The position numbers and the translations under genes are program-made. From Fulvia fulva (Eukaryota > Ascomycota > Dothideomycetes > Mycosphaerellales > Mycosphaerellaceae), in contig NC_063012.1 of the NCBI RefSeq assembly GCF_020509005.1, forward strand, positions 6,882,001 to 6,946,000: a stretch of 64,000 bases of DNA. Reading direction: 5' to 3'. This document shows positions 18,895-30,399 of this stretch, piece by piece (the first letter of the stretch is position 1; each line of letters begins with the position of its first letter). The notes beneath the pieces are model-generated. The model did not search any database. It was not told the DNA's origin and was given only the letters and a program-made list of their open reading frames with translations.

Positions 18895-21158
18895 ACAGAG
18901 AGATTTATTATTCCCCTATTCTAGGACCTTATTCGGCCTTTATAGCTATATATCTATTGTTATATATAAATAGAAACCCGAATAGGTAGAAATACTTCCC
19001 GCCCCCGACTTCTCCTTATCTAGATTAGCTTTCCCTCTAAACGTACGTAGTCTATATTACTACCCCGTTAGCCCCCGCTCCTAGCCGGTCTCGTCGCGCT
19101 ACGCCGTATCCTCTCTTCCTACACTACTCCTACTAGGCGGTACTATTCTAGCCAGCCCTTCTCTAGTATCTAGTTCGTAATACGCCGTAGGTTCTTAACG
19201 TTATTAAGAAGTGCCCTAATTATCCGGTTCCTCGCCTTTACTATCTACTCCCCCCTTCCTAGCGACTACCTCGGATAGACGGGGAGTACGTACCGTATAT
19301 TCTAGGAGTAATAGCCGTAGGGATAGCTAGTATTCGTATATTCTAGAACCTTCCTCTATAATAGGTACCCCTAGAGGCCGATATGTTCGCTTCGTAGTTA
19401 GGTTACTATACTACTCTATACCCTCGTAAGGCGGTAGTAGATAAGCTTCGGGGGGTACTTGACCGCGGATTTCGTAGCTAACTATTCCTTAGGTTGTCCC
19501 GCTAGCTAAGGGCGTCTACTATACCCTATAACCTAGTTGTTCTACCTCTCTTTCTATAGTTACTCTATAAACAATTTCTTACCTTCCTATTATATTACTA
19601 GCTATTCGTCCCTTACCCGGTAGTTCGGCTCGTTTCCGGGTCGAATGCCCTTATACGCTAGTACTAATTCGCGGGCCCTTACGACTATACTAGCGATAAC
19701 CTTCTATACTAGGTACTATACCGACTTGCCTAAGTAGGAGGTCCGTAGTCCCTAGATATATAGGTCGCTCGGCGGTATAGCGGTCTCGTACTTAAGTATC
19801 CTCGTTAGTATCGACTTATATACCCCGGTAACCTTCCTTAGGCATTAGTTCTAGATCTTCGCTAACGGCGTAACGAGTCCCTTTAATAGGTAGGCCCTCT
19901 CGCCTAAGGACTACACTTAGCTACTATAGGTAAGGACTAGCCGTATAATAGCCGTATATAGAAGTCGTAACTACCGAAAGTCCGCCCCCTATATAGACGT
20001 AGTAAGCCTCTAGTATAATACTATATTCTTTTTAGCTTTCCCTAATATTGCCTATACGTACTTCCTCTACTATAGCGCCGGTAAGGAAGGATTCGTATTT
20101 AGTAAGCTAGCTACGAGATAAGGTAATAAGTCTTAACCGCGCTTTCCTACTTATCTAGTACTACCGTATAGCCTCGTTTCGAGAGGTTAGCCCGGAGCAA
20201 AAGCTTCCCTCTACGCCCTCCCTCCCTATTTACTCCTTAAGCTAATATCCACCTCTATAGGCCTAAGCCCTTTAGTGCTCTCTATTAACCGATATACGTA
20301 TCCGTCCTCTCGGGCTATATAGATAGTATTAGCCGTCGCTACTAGTATATACTACGCCCTAGGTTTTGACGCCCTTCGCGTTACCGTAGCCTATCTCTAG
20401 AAAGCGGCCGTCTATACCTCGTAGGTTTACTCGGGGCATATACTACGCCGGGTAGCGTACTCCTTACGTTTCTACCTACTAACTAATATAAAGTTCCTTA
20501 TTACCCTACCCTCGATCCTCCCCGATTATAGAACTAATCCACTTATATTATACGTCTTTTCCCCGTCCTAATAGCCGTCCTTTCCTTACTTAGGCTATCG
20601 TCTTTTCCTCGTCGTAAGCTACTATATTAGACTAGGTACGTTATATAGCGGGATAGGTAGTGCCTTAGGCAAAACCCTCGTTCCTATACTAGGTATTTAA
20701 TAGGCCCTTATAGGCTTCGTCGCGTATCTACCTACCTACCGTATTACCCGCTAGTAAACACTAGATTGTTTTGTAGTCCGCTCGACGCCGTCGTATAGTC
20801 CGCTTAGTTGTTGTTCTATAGTCCGCTCGTCTAATGTTCGTCGCTTAGCCCGCTCGGTTTACGGTCTCCGGAGGTAAAAATTCTATACTTATACTAGAGG
20901 TGTCCTATCGAGCGTATAGGGCACGGTTCCGCGCCCTTCTTATACGTAGAAAGAAGAGGGACTCGCTCCCGATACGAGTATACGCTCGTCGGATAGTTTT
21001 TATACCCGTTTTACTAGTAGTCCTCTATTCGCCGCGGCTTCGCCTACGTTACGCGCCCGTCGCGCCTACGACGCTCTAGCGTAAGAATACTTAGCTCTCT
21101 CGTAGCTAGACGAGAGGTTCGTAGCCGACACTACGTATAGGTAATTCTCGGTGTCGAC
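18895..21158 (-). mobile_element. LINE L3, Tad1-like, internally deleted, L1-type 5' module
   Basis: The plus-strand start (agatttattattcccctatt) corresponds to the family 3' end with a degraded tail. 18960-20080 matches the C-terminal part of ORF2; at 20080/20081 it jumps to the 5' module shared with L1 (4836 backwards to 3764). About 2.7 kb, including the endonuclease and reverse transcriptase cores, is missing. Its 5' end coincides with that of L1 within a base or two (gtcgac), which argues that this is a true element start. Four gagcggRcta-type motifs occur as complement at 20774, 20796, 20819 and 20846. Confidence 0.85.
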
Positions 21159-21338
21159 CTACTATCTATATAATAAGACATCGATAATAGTATAATCTCT
21201 AAACTATATCGGTAGAACCTAGTAAACGAAATATAGACTAAAGCCCTTTACTAGCAAATTAGTAGGATTTATAGCCGGAGGGGCGGAGCTAAATGTCCGC
21301 TCTAGAGGTAGATAAAGAGGTAGATTACTAGGAAGTCT
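21159..21338 (+). pseudogene. Possible left part of gypsy element B
   Basis: Sequence between L3 and element A. If A and one copy of CGTAG are removed, this joins 28506 onward in one uninterrupted short frame, so it is probably the pre-RT part of element B. No motif proves it. Confidence 0.4.
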
Positions 21339-21343
21339 CGTAG
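21339..21343. repeat. Element A target duplication, left
   Basis: cgtag, identical to 28501-28505. Confidence 0.8.
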
Positions 21344-21539
21344 TATCACGGTGTAGCCCTACGGCCTACGGCCTACGGGTTATATAACTTCGTAAATTTA
21401 ACGTAACGCCTCGGCTCGGTAAACGTCGCGCTTATCTTCGATACGCGCCTTAGCTAGAACTTCTCTTCTCCGTAGAACTTATTCGATTACTTGGCTACGA
21501 CACCCTTTCACCTACCGAGAGTAGCCTAGACCCGTAACA
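21344..21539 (+). repeat. 5' LTR of element A
   Basis: Starts tatcacgg (from TGTCACGG by G to A) and ends cccgtaaca. It contains a tandem cctacggcctacgg. 196 bp, same length as the 3' LTR. Confidence 0.9.
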
Positions 21540-21999
21540 TTAAGTTCTACTACTCTAAATCCCTCTATAGTAAGTACGCGTATTATCGGCGATATTACCG
21601 ACCGGTTTACGACACTTTAGTAGGAGTTAGCGAACAAGACCCCGAGTTTAAGGCGGATTATAGTAGTATAATCGGGTGTCCTATATACGTAGGAAGTGTA
21701 TAGAAGAGGAGGATACGACATAGTTAGTTATAGACACTTTCGTAGGAGTTCGTCGAGACACGTAGGATCAATATTAATATCCGCCGAACCGTCGAGGATT
21801 CGAGATAGCCGCGACTATAGCTACTAACAATCACGAACCGCAACCGTAGTAGACCTAATAGAATAACAGAAGTTAGACTATAGTCGATAGCTAAGATCAG
21901 ACCTACTAGATACGATAAGCGACGGCGGGTTAATAGTAGAAGACGGAAGTCACGTACACGACTCTTAAGACTAAGTACGACCGGCGTAAGCGTATTTAC

Positions 22000-23880
22000 T
22001 AATAAGATAGAGGATAGGGTACATCGTCGAGAGTAGATAGGTAGGGAGGCTAGTACGCGCCGCTCGACCTGTTATATACTATACCCCTAGATCCTATAGA
22101 AGATAGTAAAGGCGCTTAGTTCCGATACGATCTATAAGCATTTAAGCTATATACCTACGAAGAGTTGGCGGCGTCAGTCAAAAAGAGACCTAAGGCTTAG
22201 CTTAATGTCCTCGACTTTAGGATATAGATATATACTTATAGTAAGGCCTTACTTAAGAACTCTCGCGACCGAGTTGTTAACCTAACGGGTAAGAAAGTCA
22301 ACCTCGAGGTAGCCCTTTAGTAAGAAAAGGAGGACTCGGAAGAAGCGGCGGGCATTATTAAAGGTCTGACCGTTTAGAACGAGGAAAAGGATAGGCGAAT
22401 TTAAGAACTAGAAGCTAAGGTATAGACTAAGGACGGCGATACGGAAGATGCTATAGCAGAAATCGAGAGCCTATAAGAGGATAACAACACTTAGCGTAGG
22501 TTAGTCGAGAGTCTGAAGTAGCGTATTAAGGAGCTCGAAGCACTTTAGAAGTAATAGTAATAGCCGGAGAGACTAACGATACTAGCTCGCTAGCCCTCTA
22601 AGCTACGCGCCCTCCTAGATTCACGAAAGAAGGACGTAGGAAACACTCTAGGTGTTCGCGTCAATACGTATATAGAGAAAGTCCTACTACGAGGGCTCGG
22701 AACTACGCTACTATAACGTACGGCTAGCGCGCTAGGCGGGCGTAGGTAAGAAGTCGAATTTATAGGTATTAATGACTTCGAGACCGCTTACGACGATAGC
22801 ATCCGTAATATACGTATATCGACTCTACACTAGTTTATATTAGGGGGTCTCGGTAGGTTCGGCGACGCTAGTAATACGCCTAATCTATACGCGCGTCCTT
22901 TCACCCCTACCCTAACTCTAGGTACGTAGTCTATAAAGTCTATTAACATATCTTAGAAGAACCCTATTAAGGTCCCACCTATCTTCTACGCCGACCTAAA
23001 GGAAGACAAGGTCAGCTATATTAAGTAGCGTAAGAAGGTTAGCGAGTACCTACTTATAGAACCTAATCGATCGGATACCGAATTATATATTATGTTCTAC
23101 GGCCTAGTAGGCACGAACGCTCTCGGCCGTATTCGACCTTATAAGCCTACTATTAAGCATTAGAATAAGGCTCTCGAGATCCTCGACTTATCGTATAGCG
23201 ACCACTTCGAGAAGCGTCGTTACCGTAAGGCCTTTTACGAACTCGAATAGAAGTAGGGTAAGAAGTTTAACCTCTTCTATACGAAGTTTTCCGAGTATAC
23301 GTACTACCTTAGGAAGTATACTACTAAGGACGGGCGCGAAGAACTAATAGAGAACCTTAAGGAGAAGATTCTTCTACGTCTACGCGCGAAGATCGCGGGT
23401 ATACGGTTTAGGAGCCTAACCGAGATAGAAGATGCTCTCCGTAATATCGAGATCGACCTCGACGATATACCGCGCTAGTAGTAGCAACTACCCGGTAAGA
23501 AGCTAAGTAGAGGAGGCCAGACCGGTAGCTAAGGTAACGCGCGACTAGGTTCCTCCGGTAGTACTAGAGGCGGCGGCGGCGGCGGTCGAGGACCTATAGG
23601 TAAGCCGCGTAGCGAGCGTATAGACGAGAAGGTGTACTAATAGTACGACATAGTAGCCGCTAAGCGTGCTAGCTTGATATATCGCAAGCTTACGAAGGAT
23701 AAAGCGGCGTACTAGAAGGACAAGACGTTCTACTACGTATATAAGAGCCCGGACTATAACTAGTAGTACCGATCTTACGAATAGTTCTAGTTCCGTAAGG
23801 GTAATACTAGAGGTAACGTAGCTACTACGGTCGACTAGAACCTTATCGACTTCGAACCCTAATAATAGGGAAACGGGGTA
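22000..23880 (+). pseudogene. Element A gag
   Basis: In one frame (codons at 22159, 22324, 22981 and 23731): a Lys/Glu-rich coiled-coil-like part near 22320-22560, a capsid-like part from 22978 (PIFYADLKEDK) through about 23480, a Gly/Arg-rich stretch at 23560-23610, and a degraded zinc knuckle near 23728-23790 in which the first two Cys are now Tyr (FYYVYKSPDYN). Gag packages the element RNA into cytoplasmic particles (family knowledge). The start codon cannot be identified. The pol frame lies at -1 relative to this frame, fitting frameshifted gag-pol expression, though an indel would look the same. Confidence 0.75.
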
Positions 23881-23959
23881 ACTCTAGACTAAGGCGTATA
23901 GTTCAGAGTGTAGCTGTTGTTACTATAGCTAACATTACGCCTAGTAAAGATCCTCCTAA

Positions 23960-26900
23960 GAACATCTACGAGCACCTTACGTTAGAAGAACCGAGTATAT
24001 ATCCGTTAGGCAAAGGCCCGCTAAGGATGTTAGAACCTACGCCGATGCCCTAGTAACGAAACAAAAAGGTCAACCTACTATAGCGGTAGACTTCGGAGGT
24101 AGATATACCTAAGGTTATAGATATCGAGACTATAAAGGTCGGAGTAATTAAAGTCGATATCCCGCTACGTAGTGATCGTCTTATTATATACGGTACCGTT
24201 AAAGGCAAGCCTACTAGTTGCCTAGTAGATTTAGGCGTATAGTCGATCTTTTATAGCACGAAGTTTATAAAGGATTGTGATCGGACAAAGCTGCCTACTC
24301 TATTTAGAATCGGTATAGTAGACCCGTCTAAGAAGAACGAAGCTATAGAGTACGTAAAAGCGACTCTAGACCTAAACGGTCACGTCGAAGAATTGAACTA
24401 CTTTGTTACCGGCATTAAGTATAACTTTATTCTTAGTATGCCGTAGGTATAGAAACACCTACTAGACTTCGGGAACTAGACGAATACCGTTACGTTTACG
24501 TCTTACTACGGAGACTATTACGAAAGAATACTAACGACGGTGCGCTATTAACTAGAAAAATAAGCATAAGCTCGGTAGTAATAGCGTGCCGATCGGACAG
24601 ACGTAGCGGCAATTATAGGCATTGACATCTCGTCTATAAGTACTACGGAGGCCGTAGAATGTCTAGAAGATTAGCTTAAAGAGGGCTAACAATTATAAGA
24701 AGGCTACCTGATTTAGGAGTAGAATAACGACGCGCTACCTATAACTAAGGAGGAGGCTATAGAAGAAGTTAGTATATAGCTCAGCGCTATAGTAGCGTCC
24801 GACTTCTAACAATATATAAAAGGTAAAGACGAAGTAGACCTAGATATATCGCTTCCGCGTAAATTCAAGTCGCGACGTAAGGCCTTCGTTCTACGTATAG
24901 GAGACGATACCTTACCTCCTTACCGTAAGGGAGACGACCTCGCTATCGACTTGAACCTAGGTGCTAAGCTGCCTTTCGCTCGACTATATCTAATGAGCCT
25001 ATAGGAGCTCGAAGTCGTAAAGAAGCATATCGACGACTTAAAGACGAAAGGTAAAATTAGAGAAAGCACCTTACGTATCACATCGCTAGTCATTATTATT
25101 AGAAAGCTAGGTAGTAGACTACGCGTCTACGTAGACTATAGAGCAGTCAACGCTATTACGATTAAGAACCGATACTCTATCCCGTAGGTTCGAGAGACAC
25201 TATAGTAAATAAGCGGGTACTAATACTTTACCGTGCTCGATGTCGTTACTGCCTTTAATAAACTGCGTATCCGAGCAGGCGACGAATAGAAGACTACATT
25301 CACCTTACGGTATAGGACCTTTAAGTACCTAGTAGTGCCCTTCGGATTGTATAACGCTCCTAGCGTCTTCTAGGCCTATATTAATAAAGCCCTAAGGCCT
25401 TACCTTAACGACTTCGTCACCGTATACCTTAATAATGCGATCGTCTTTAGTAGCATAAGAGAGGAGTATATAGAATATATACTTAAGGTACTAGACTGCT
25501 TTATCGATACCAAACTACTATTAGACATCGCGAAGAGCAAGTTTTTCTAGAAGGAAGTTAAGTACCTTAGTCTAATCATTACTACCGAAGGTATTAAGAT
25601 AGACCTAAAGAAGATCAAGACGATCCTCGAGTAGGAGACACCTAGAAGCGTAAAGGACGTCCTTTCCTTCCTCGGCCTCGCGAACTTCTATCGAAGGTTC
25701 GTAGAAGGCTTCTCGAACATCGTACTACCTATAACTGCTCTTACGAAGGGGGTCGGTAGTAAGGACAAGTCAAAGCGACCTACGAAATATACTTGGAACT
25801 AGACACTAGAGTGCTAGTAAGCTTTTAATAGGCTTAAGGCGGAGTTTACGAAGCAACTAGTACTATAGCACTTTGACCTAAGCAAGCCTTACGTTGTCGA
25901 ATACGACGCCTCTAATAGATATACCGGTAGCGTTCTTTTATAGATCGGAGAAGACGGATAGCTTCACCTAGTTATATACTATTCGTAGAAGATAGATCTA
26001 GCCGAGTGTAACTATAAGATCTACGACAAGGAGCTTATAGCTATCGTTCGAGCTTTTAAGGAATAGCGGCTAGAGCTAATAGGTAGTAAGACTAGGGTAT
26101 TGTCTAATTACCGCGGTCTATAATACTTTATAACCACTAAGTAGCTAAATCGCCGATAAGTACGATAGAGTGAATTCTTGTCTAGGTTCGATTTCTAGAT
26201 CGAATACCGACTAGGCAAGCTAGGCGGTAAGCCTAATGCCCTAATACGCCGTACTTAGGACATAGACGTAATAGACGATATTAAGAATAGACAACAAACG
26301 GTCTTAAAGGAACGTAACCTCGCCCCTAAAGTATAGGAGTCTCTTAGAGTATTAGTAATAATAACGCACACGAACGCTCGCGACTAATATTAGCTCGCGC
26401 TTGCCGTACTTAACGCGAACGAGGCGTCTATTAAGGAAGAGATCTAGAACGCCTACGATTAGGACGAGCTCGTAGTAGTAATCAAGAAAGGCCTATAAGC
26501 TAGCGACAGTCGGCTACCGTAGAAATTGAACACGTATATTAATCTTAGCGAGTACGAACTAGAGCACGACCTGATTTATATTCAAGGCCGCCTCTACGTA
26601 CCTAATAGTAGTAATATCCGCGAAGAACTTATAGCCGCTTATTATAATGCCCCTATAGCCGGCTACCTAGGGCGCGAGAAGATATATAAGCTAATGACTC
26701 GTACGTACTATTAGCCTAGTATATAAGCTGACATCGTACGATATATAAAGAACCGTTATATATATACTAGAACTAAGGCTTTCTATAATACGTACTAGGG
26801 CAACCTTAAGCAAATCCTAATACCTAACGGTATATTCGAGGAAGTGGCCCTAGACTATGTTATAGCACTTCTAGACAGCTATAGCCCGGAGGGCGTCAAG

Positions 26901-28090
26901 TATAACAACATCCTTACCTTAACATATCGTCTTATAAAGCGCAAGTACCTTATACTAGTCGTCGATATAGAGCCCGAGATAGCTATAGATATGATCATCC
27001 GCTACGTTATTAAGGATTAAGGCCTGTTCCGCTCTATCTACTTAGACCGCGGCTCGTAGTAGGTAAGTCGCTTCTAGAAGACGCTTTACGAACGCCTAGG
27101 CATTAAGTATAAGATGTCGACGGCATAGTACCCTTAGACTAATAGTTAGTCCGAACGTACGAACTAAGTTATAGAGTAGTACCTACGTATATATATCAAT
27201 TACGCCTAAGACAACTAGTACGACTAGCTACTAATAGCGGAGTTTGCTTTGAATAACATAAAAAGTACTGCCGGCGTGTTACCGTTCTTCGTAACCTTAG
27301 GAAGAAACCTAAGAATAGAAGTTCTTAGTAGACCTACCCGTACGGACGTACTTCTAGCTACGTAGAAAATTAGCTAATAAGATGTAGACGCTTTCGTAAC
27401 TTATATAAGCCGTGTATATACACATTGTATCAACTAGCTTAAGTATATATAAGCACAGCTTGAAGCCGACTATTAGAAATATAGCCGGAGACCTACGCGG
27501 TCTTATAAGGTAGGAGATAAGGTTTGGCTCAATTTACGCAATATTCGTACTAAACGACTAGTAAAGAAGCTTGATCATAAGAACGTAGGCCCCTTCACGA
27601 TCATAAAGAAAGTAGCGACCGATGTCTATAAACTCGACCTGCCTACGAGCATAAGAATATACTACGTGTTCTATACCGACCTACTATAACTATCCGCTAA
27701 AGACCCGTTCCCTTTATAGACGTACGAACCTACGCTCACCGAAGTCGATAGCGAAGTTAAAGAATAGCACGATACCGTAGTAGTAGTAGACAGTCGCTAG
27801 ACTAGAAAAGTAAAGAAGAGTATTAGCTATACTATTAAATAGGTAGATAGGTCATATACTAAAGAACCTTATATTAACTTAAAAGGCACTATAGACGAAC
27901 TTATAGCAGACTACTATCACAAGAACCCTCGCGCTCTAGGACCTCTACGCGGATAACAAGTACTAGAGCCTAATATAACCGAGCTAATAGACTCGGCGGA
28001 CAGTACTAGCGATACTAATAACGACGCGACCGTTACCGCCGACGCTAAGTACTAGTCACGATATAACCTAAGGCGTGCTAAGGTATAATA
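23960..28090 (+). pseudogene. Element A pol: protease, RT, RNase H, integrase, chromodomain-like tail
   Basis: A single frame. The retropepsin site reads DLG at 24228-24236 (DSG expected; TCA to TTA) and ends with an ILSMP block. Reverse transcriptase: [21 protein letters not shown] from 25129 and the catalytic box YLNN at 25425-25436 (YLDD expected). RNase H follows near 25890-26130. The integrase zinc-binding region lies in the open stretch 26526-26714, with His now Tyr (YYNAPIAGYLGREK); the core has LDRGS near 27042 and SERTN near 27150. GPY/F near 27500-27620 and a chromodomain-like tail near 27840-27930. Stops are TAG/TAA. Catalytically dead. Confidence 0.88.
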
Positions 28091-28304
28091 AACAGTCACT
28101 TCGTTTCTACGATCTACGCCTAGGACTCGCTACCGCTAGTAACGTCGCTTTGCTCGTAGCTTAGGCTCGTCTATAGTCGTATCTTTATATATACCGGAGT
28201 TTTAGATTATAGAGTTAGATAGATATACCCTATAGAGCGTTGCTTATTTTGAATTAATAGATACCGCCTCGTAGGCGCTTAAGGCGATTTGAGAAGGGGA
28301 GTAG

Positions 28305-28500
28305 TGTTACGGTATAGCCCTACGGCCTACGGCCTACGGGTTACGTAACTTCGTAAATATAACGTAACGCCTCGGCTCGGCGAACGTCGCGCTTATCTTC
28401 GATACGCGCCTTAGCTAGAACTTCTCTTCTCCGTAGAACTTATTCGATTACTTAGCTACGACACCCTTTTACCTACCGAGAGTAGCCTAGACCCGTAATA
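28305..28500 (+). repeat. 3' LTR of element A
   Basis: Starts tgttacgg and ends cccgtaata; 196 bp. Nearly identical to the 5' LTR apart from mainly C/T and G/A differences. It follows a purine-rich run (gagaaggggagtag) that fits a polypurine tract. Confidence 0.9.
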
Positions 28501-28505
28501 CGTAG
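28501..28505. repeat. Element A target duplication, right
   Basis: cgtag, identical to 21339-21343. Confidence 0.8.
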
Positions 28506-30152
28506 CGCGTATAGGAGATATACGCGTACCGGCCTAGGGCCTAGTACTTCTATATTATATCTACGGGGCGCGAGGATAACGATAATAACGATAATAGCCT
28601 TAAACTAAGCGGGATAGTAGCTAATGACCTAGATCAGTTCTTAAATAAGTAATTTAACTATAATCCTGAAGAGAAGCTCCCGCCTATATACTACAACATT
28701 ATAGATACTTTCTTAGTAAAGGACTATAGGGACTCCTACCTTACCGACTAGGTATTGACTACGAGATTTATATTAAACCCGGTAGACCTTAAGAACCGCT
28801 ATATTAAAAGCTATACGGACTAGCCGAGAAGGAGAATAAAGCCGTTAAGAAATAGTTACTCGAATAGACTTTAGAAGGTAAGGTACGTAAGGCCGGTTAG
28901 AAAACAAGCTAGTTACCGGTACCGGTATTAGTAGTAAGAAAGCCTAGAGGAGGGCTACGAGTATATATTAACTACCGTAGGCTAAACGCTATTACTATTA
29001 AGAATCGCTATCCTATTCTATTGATATAGGAAACGCTTAACCGTATATATAGAAAGAAGTACTTTACGAAACTAGATATTATAGTAGCCTTTAATAAGTT
29101 ACGTATCACGGAAGGGTACGAGTAGCTAATAGCTTTCGTAATACGCTACGGTATATACAAATGCCTCGTATTACTATTCGGCCTCTATAACGGACCCGTA
29201 ACCTTTTAGTTATATATTAATAAGGTTCTATAGGAACATCTAGATAACTTTGTATTAGTATATCTAGATAACGTCCTTATCTTTAGCGATACTCTAGAGG
29301 AATACGTCGAATACGTACGAAAGGTATTACTTAAGCTACGAGATACCGGGCTTACTATTAATATCAATAAGTCCGAGTTCTACTAGGAACGTATAAAATA
29401 TCTAGGCCTTATTATTATACCCTAGGGCATCGAGATAGACCCGGAGAAATTAGAATGTATATAGACCTAGGAAGCACTAACTAATCTTAAGGATGTCTAA
29501 GTCTTCCTAGGATCCGTAAACTTCTACCGTAGGTTTATCGAGGCCTTCTCTTATATTATAACCCTATTAACTAACCTAACGAAGTTAGATAGGCCTAGCA
29601 ATTATAAGAACCGTAGAATCAACTAGACTAATAATTACTAGAGGGCATTTGAGGCGTTAAAAGTAGCGTTTAGTAAGGCGGGTATACTAGTATAATATAT
29701 ACCGGGTAGGTAGACCGTCGTCGACACTAACTCCTTAGAGTTTATTAATATAGGTGTACTCTTATAATATAATGAGTAGGGAGTATTACATCCTATAGCT
29801 TTCTATTCGAAGAAGCTATGCCCCTAGGAGTATAATTACGAGATCTAGGATAAGTAACTCCTCGCGATTATTAAAGCATTCGAAGAGTAGCGCCCGGAAC
29901 TTACTTACGAAGTAGACGAGGACGGCGATCTAGTTAAAGTGTTTATAGACTATAAGAACCTCGAATATTTTATAACTACAAAGTAGCTAAATCGCCGATA
30001 AGCGCGATAGGTAGAATTTCTATTATAATTTAACTTCTAGATTATATACCGCCTAGGTATATAAGGAACGAAGCTAGATAGCCTAACGAGACGTAGCTAG
30101 GACCTTCCGTACGGAGTAGACGATCCGAGAAATTAGTACTAGTATTAGATAT
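28506..30152 (+). pseudogene. Ty3/gypsy element B: reverse transcriptase and RNase H part
   Basis: A pre-RT linker (LPPIYYNIIDTF) leads into a reverse transcriptase with [19 protein letters not shown] near 28950-29010, [15 protein letters not shown] near 29060, and the catalytic box YLDN at 29261-29272 (second Asp to Asn), then RNase H to about 30000. It is interrupted at 30152 by copia-1 and resumes at 34912. The frame is broken by TAG/TAA. Confidence 0.85.
30148..30152. repeat. Copia-1 target duplication, left
   Basis: gatat, identical to 34907-34911. Confidence 0.8.
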
Positions 30153-30380
30153 TATTAAATAGGTACGAGTTACGTAGTAGTAGAAGACGGCGGATTATAC
30201 GAAAGACAAAGAAGGACCTAATAGGATAGCGTGTATCTATATATAGTATCGCTAGTGTTAGTGTAGGTAGATACTAGGTGTCCGGATGTTTGCTAGCCTA
30301 TAGGCTAGTAAACCCTAGTCACGTGATCTAGTCACATAACATACCCACATACTTATCCTACGGCCTATATGTTCTTAACA
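30153..30380 (-). repeat. 3' LTR of copia-1
   Basis: 228 bp; reads tattaaatagg to gttcttaaca on the plus strand. It keeps several TG/CA sites that are TA in the partner LTR. Confidence 0.9.
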
Positions 30381-30399
30381 CTCCTACTTAGGCCATATG

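Larger units (their letters stand above)
21344..28500 (+). mobile_element. Ty3/gypsy element A, complete with LTRs and target duplication
   Basis: 7,157 bp with two 196 bp LTRs (21344-21539, 28305-28500), flanked by CGTAG on both sides. Protein order is gag, protease, reverse transcriptase, RNase H, integrase, GPY/F module, then a chromodomain-like tail, which is the Ty3/gypsy order. It appears to be inserted in element B. The frames carry many TAG/TAA stops and catalytic residues are changed, so it is dead. Confidence 0.93.
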
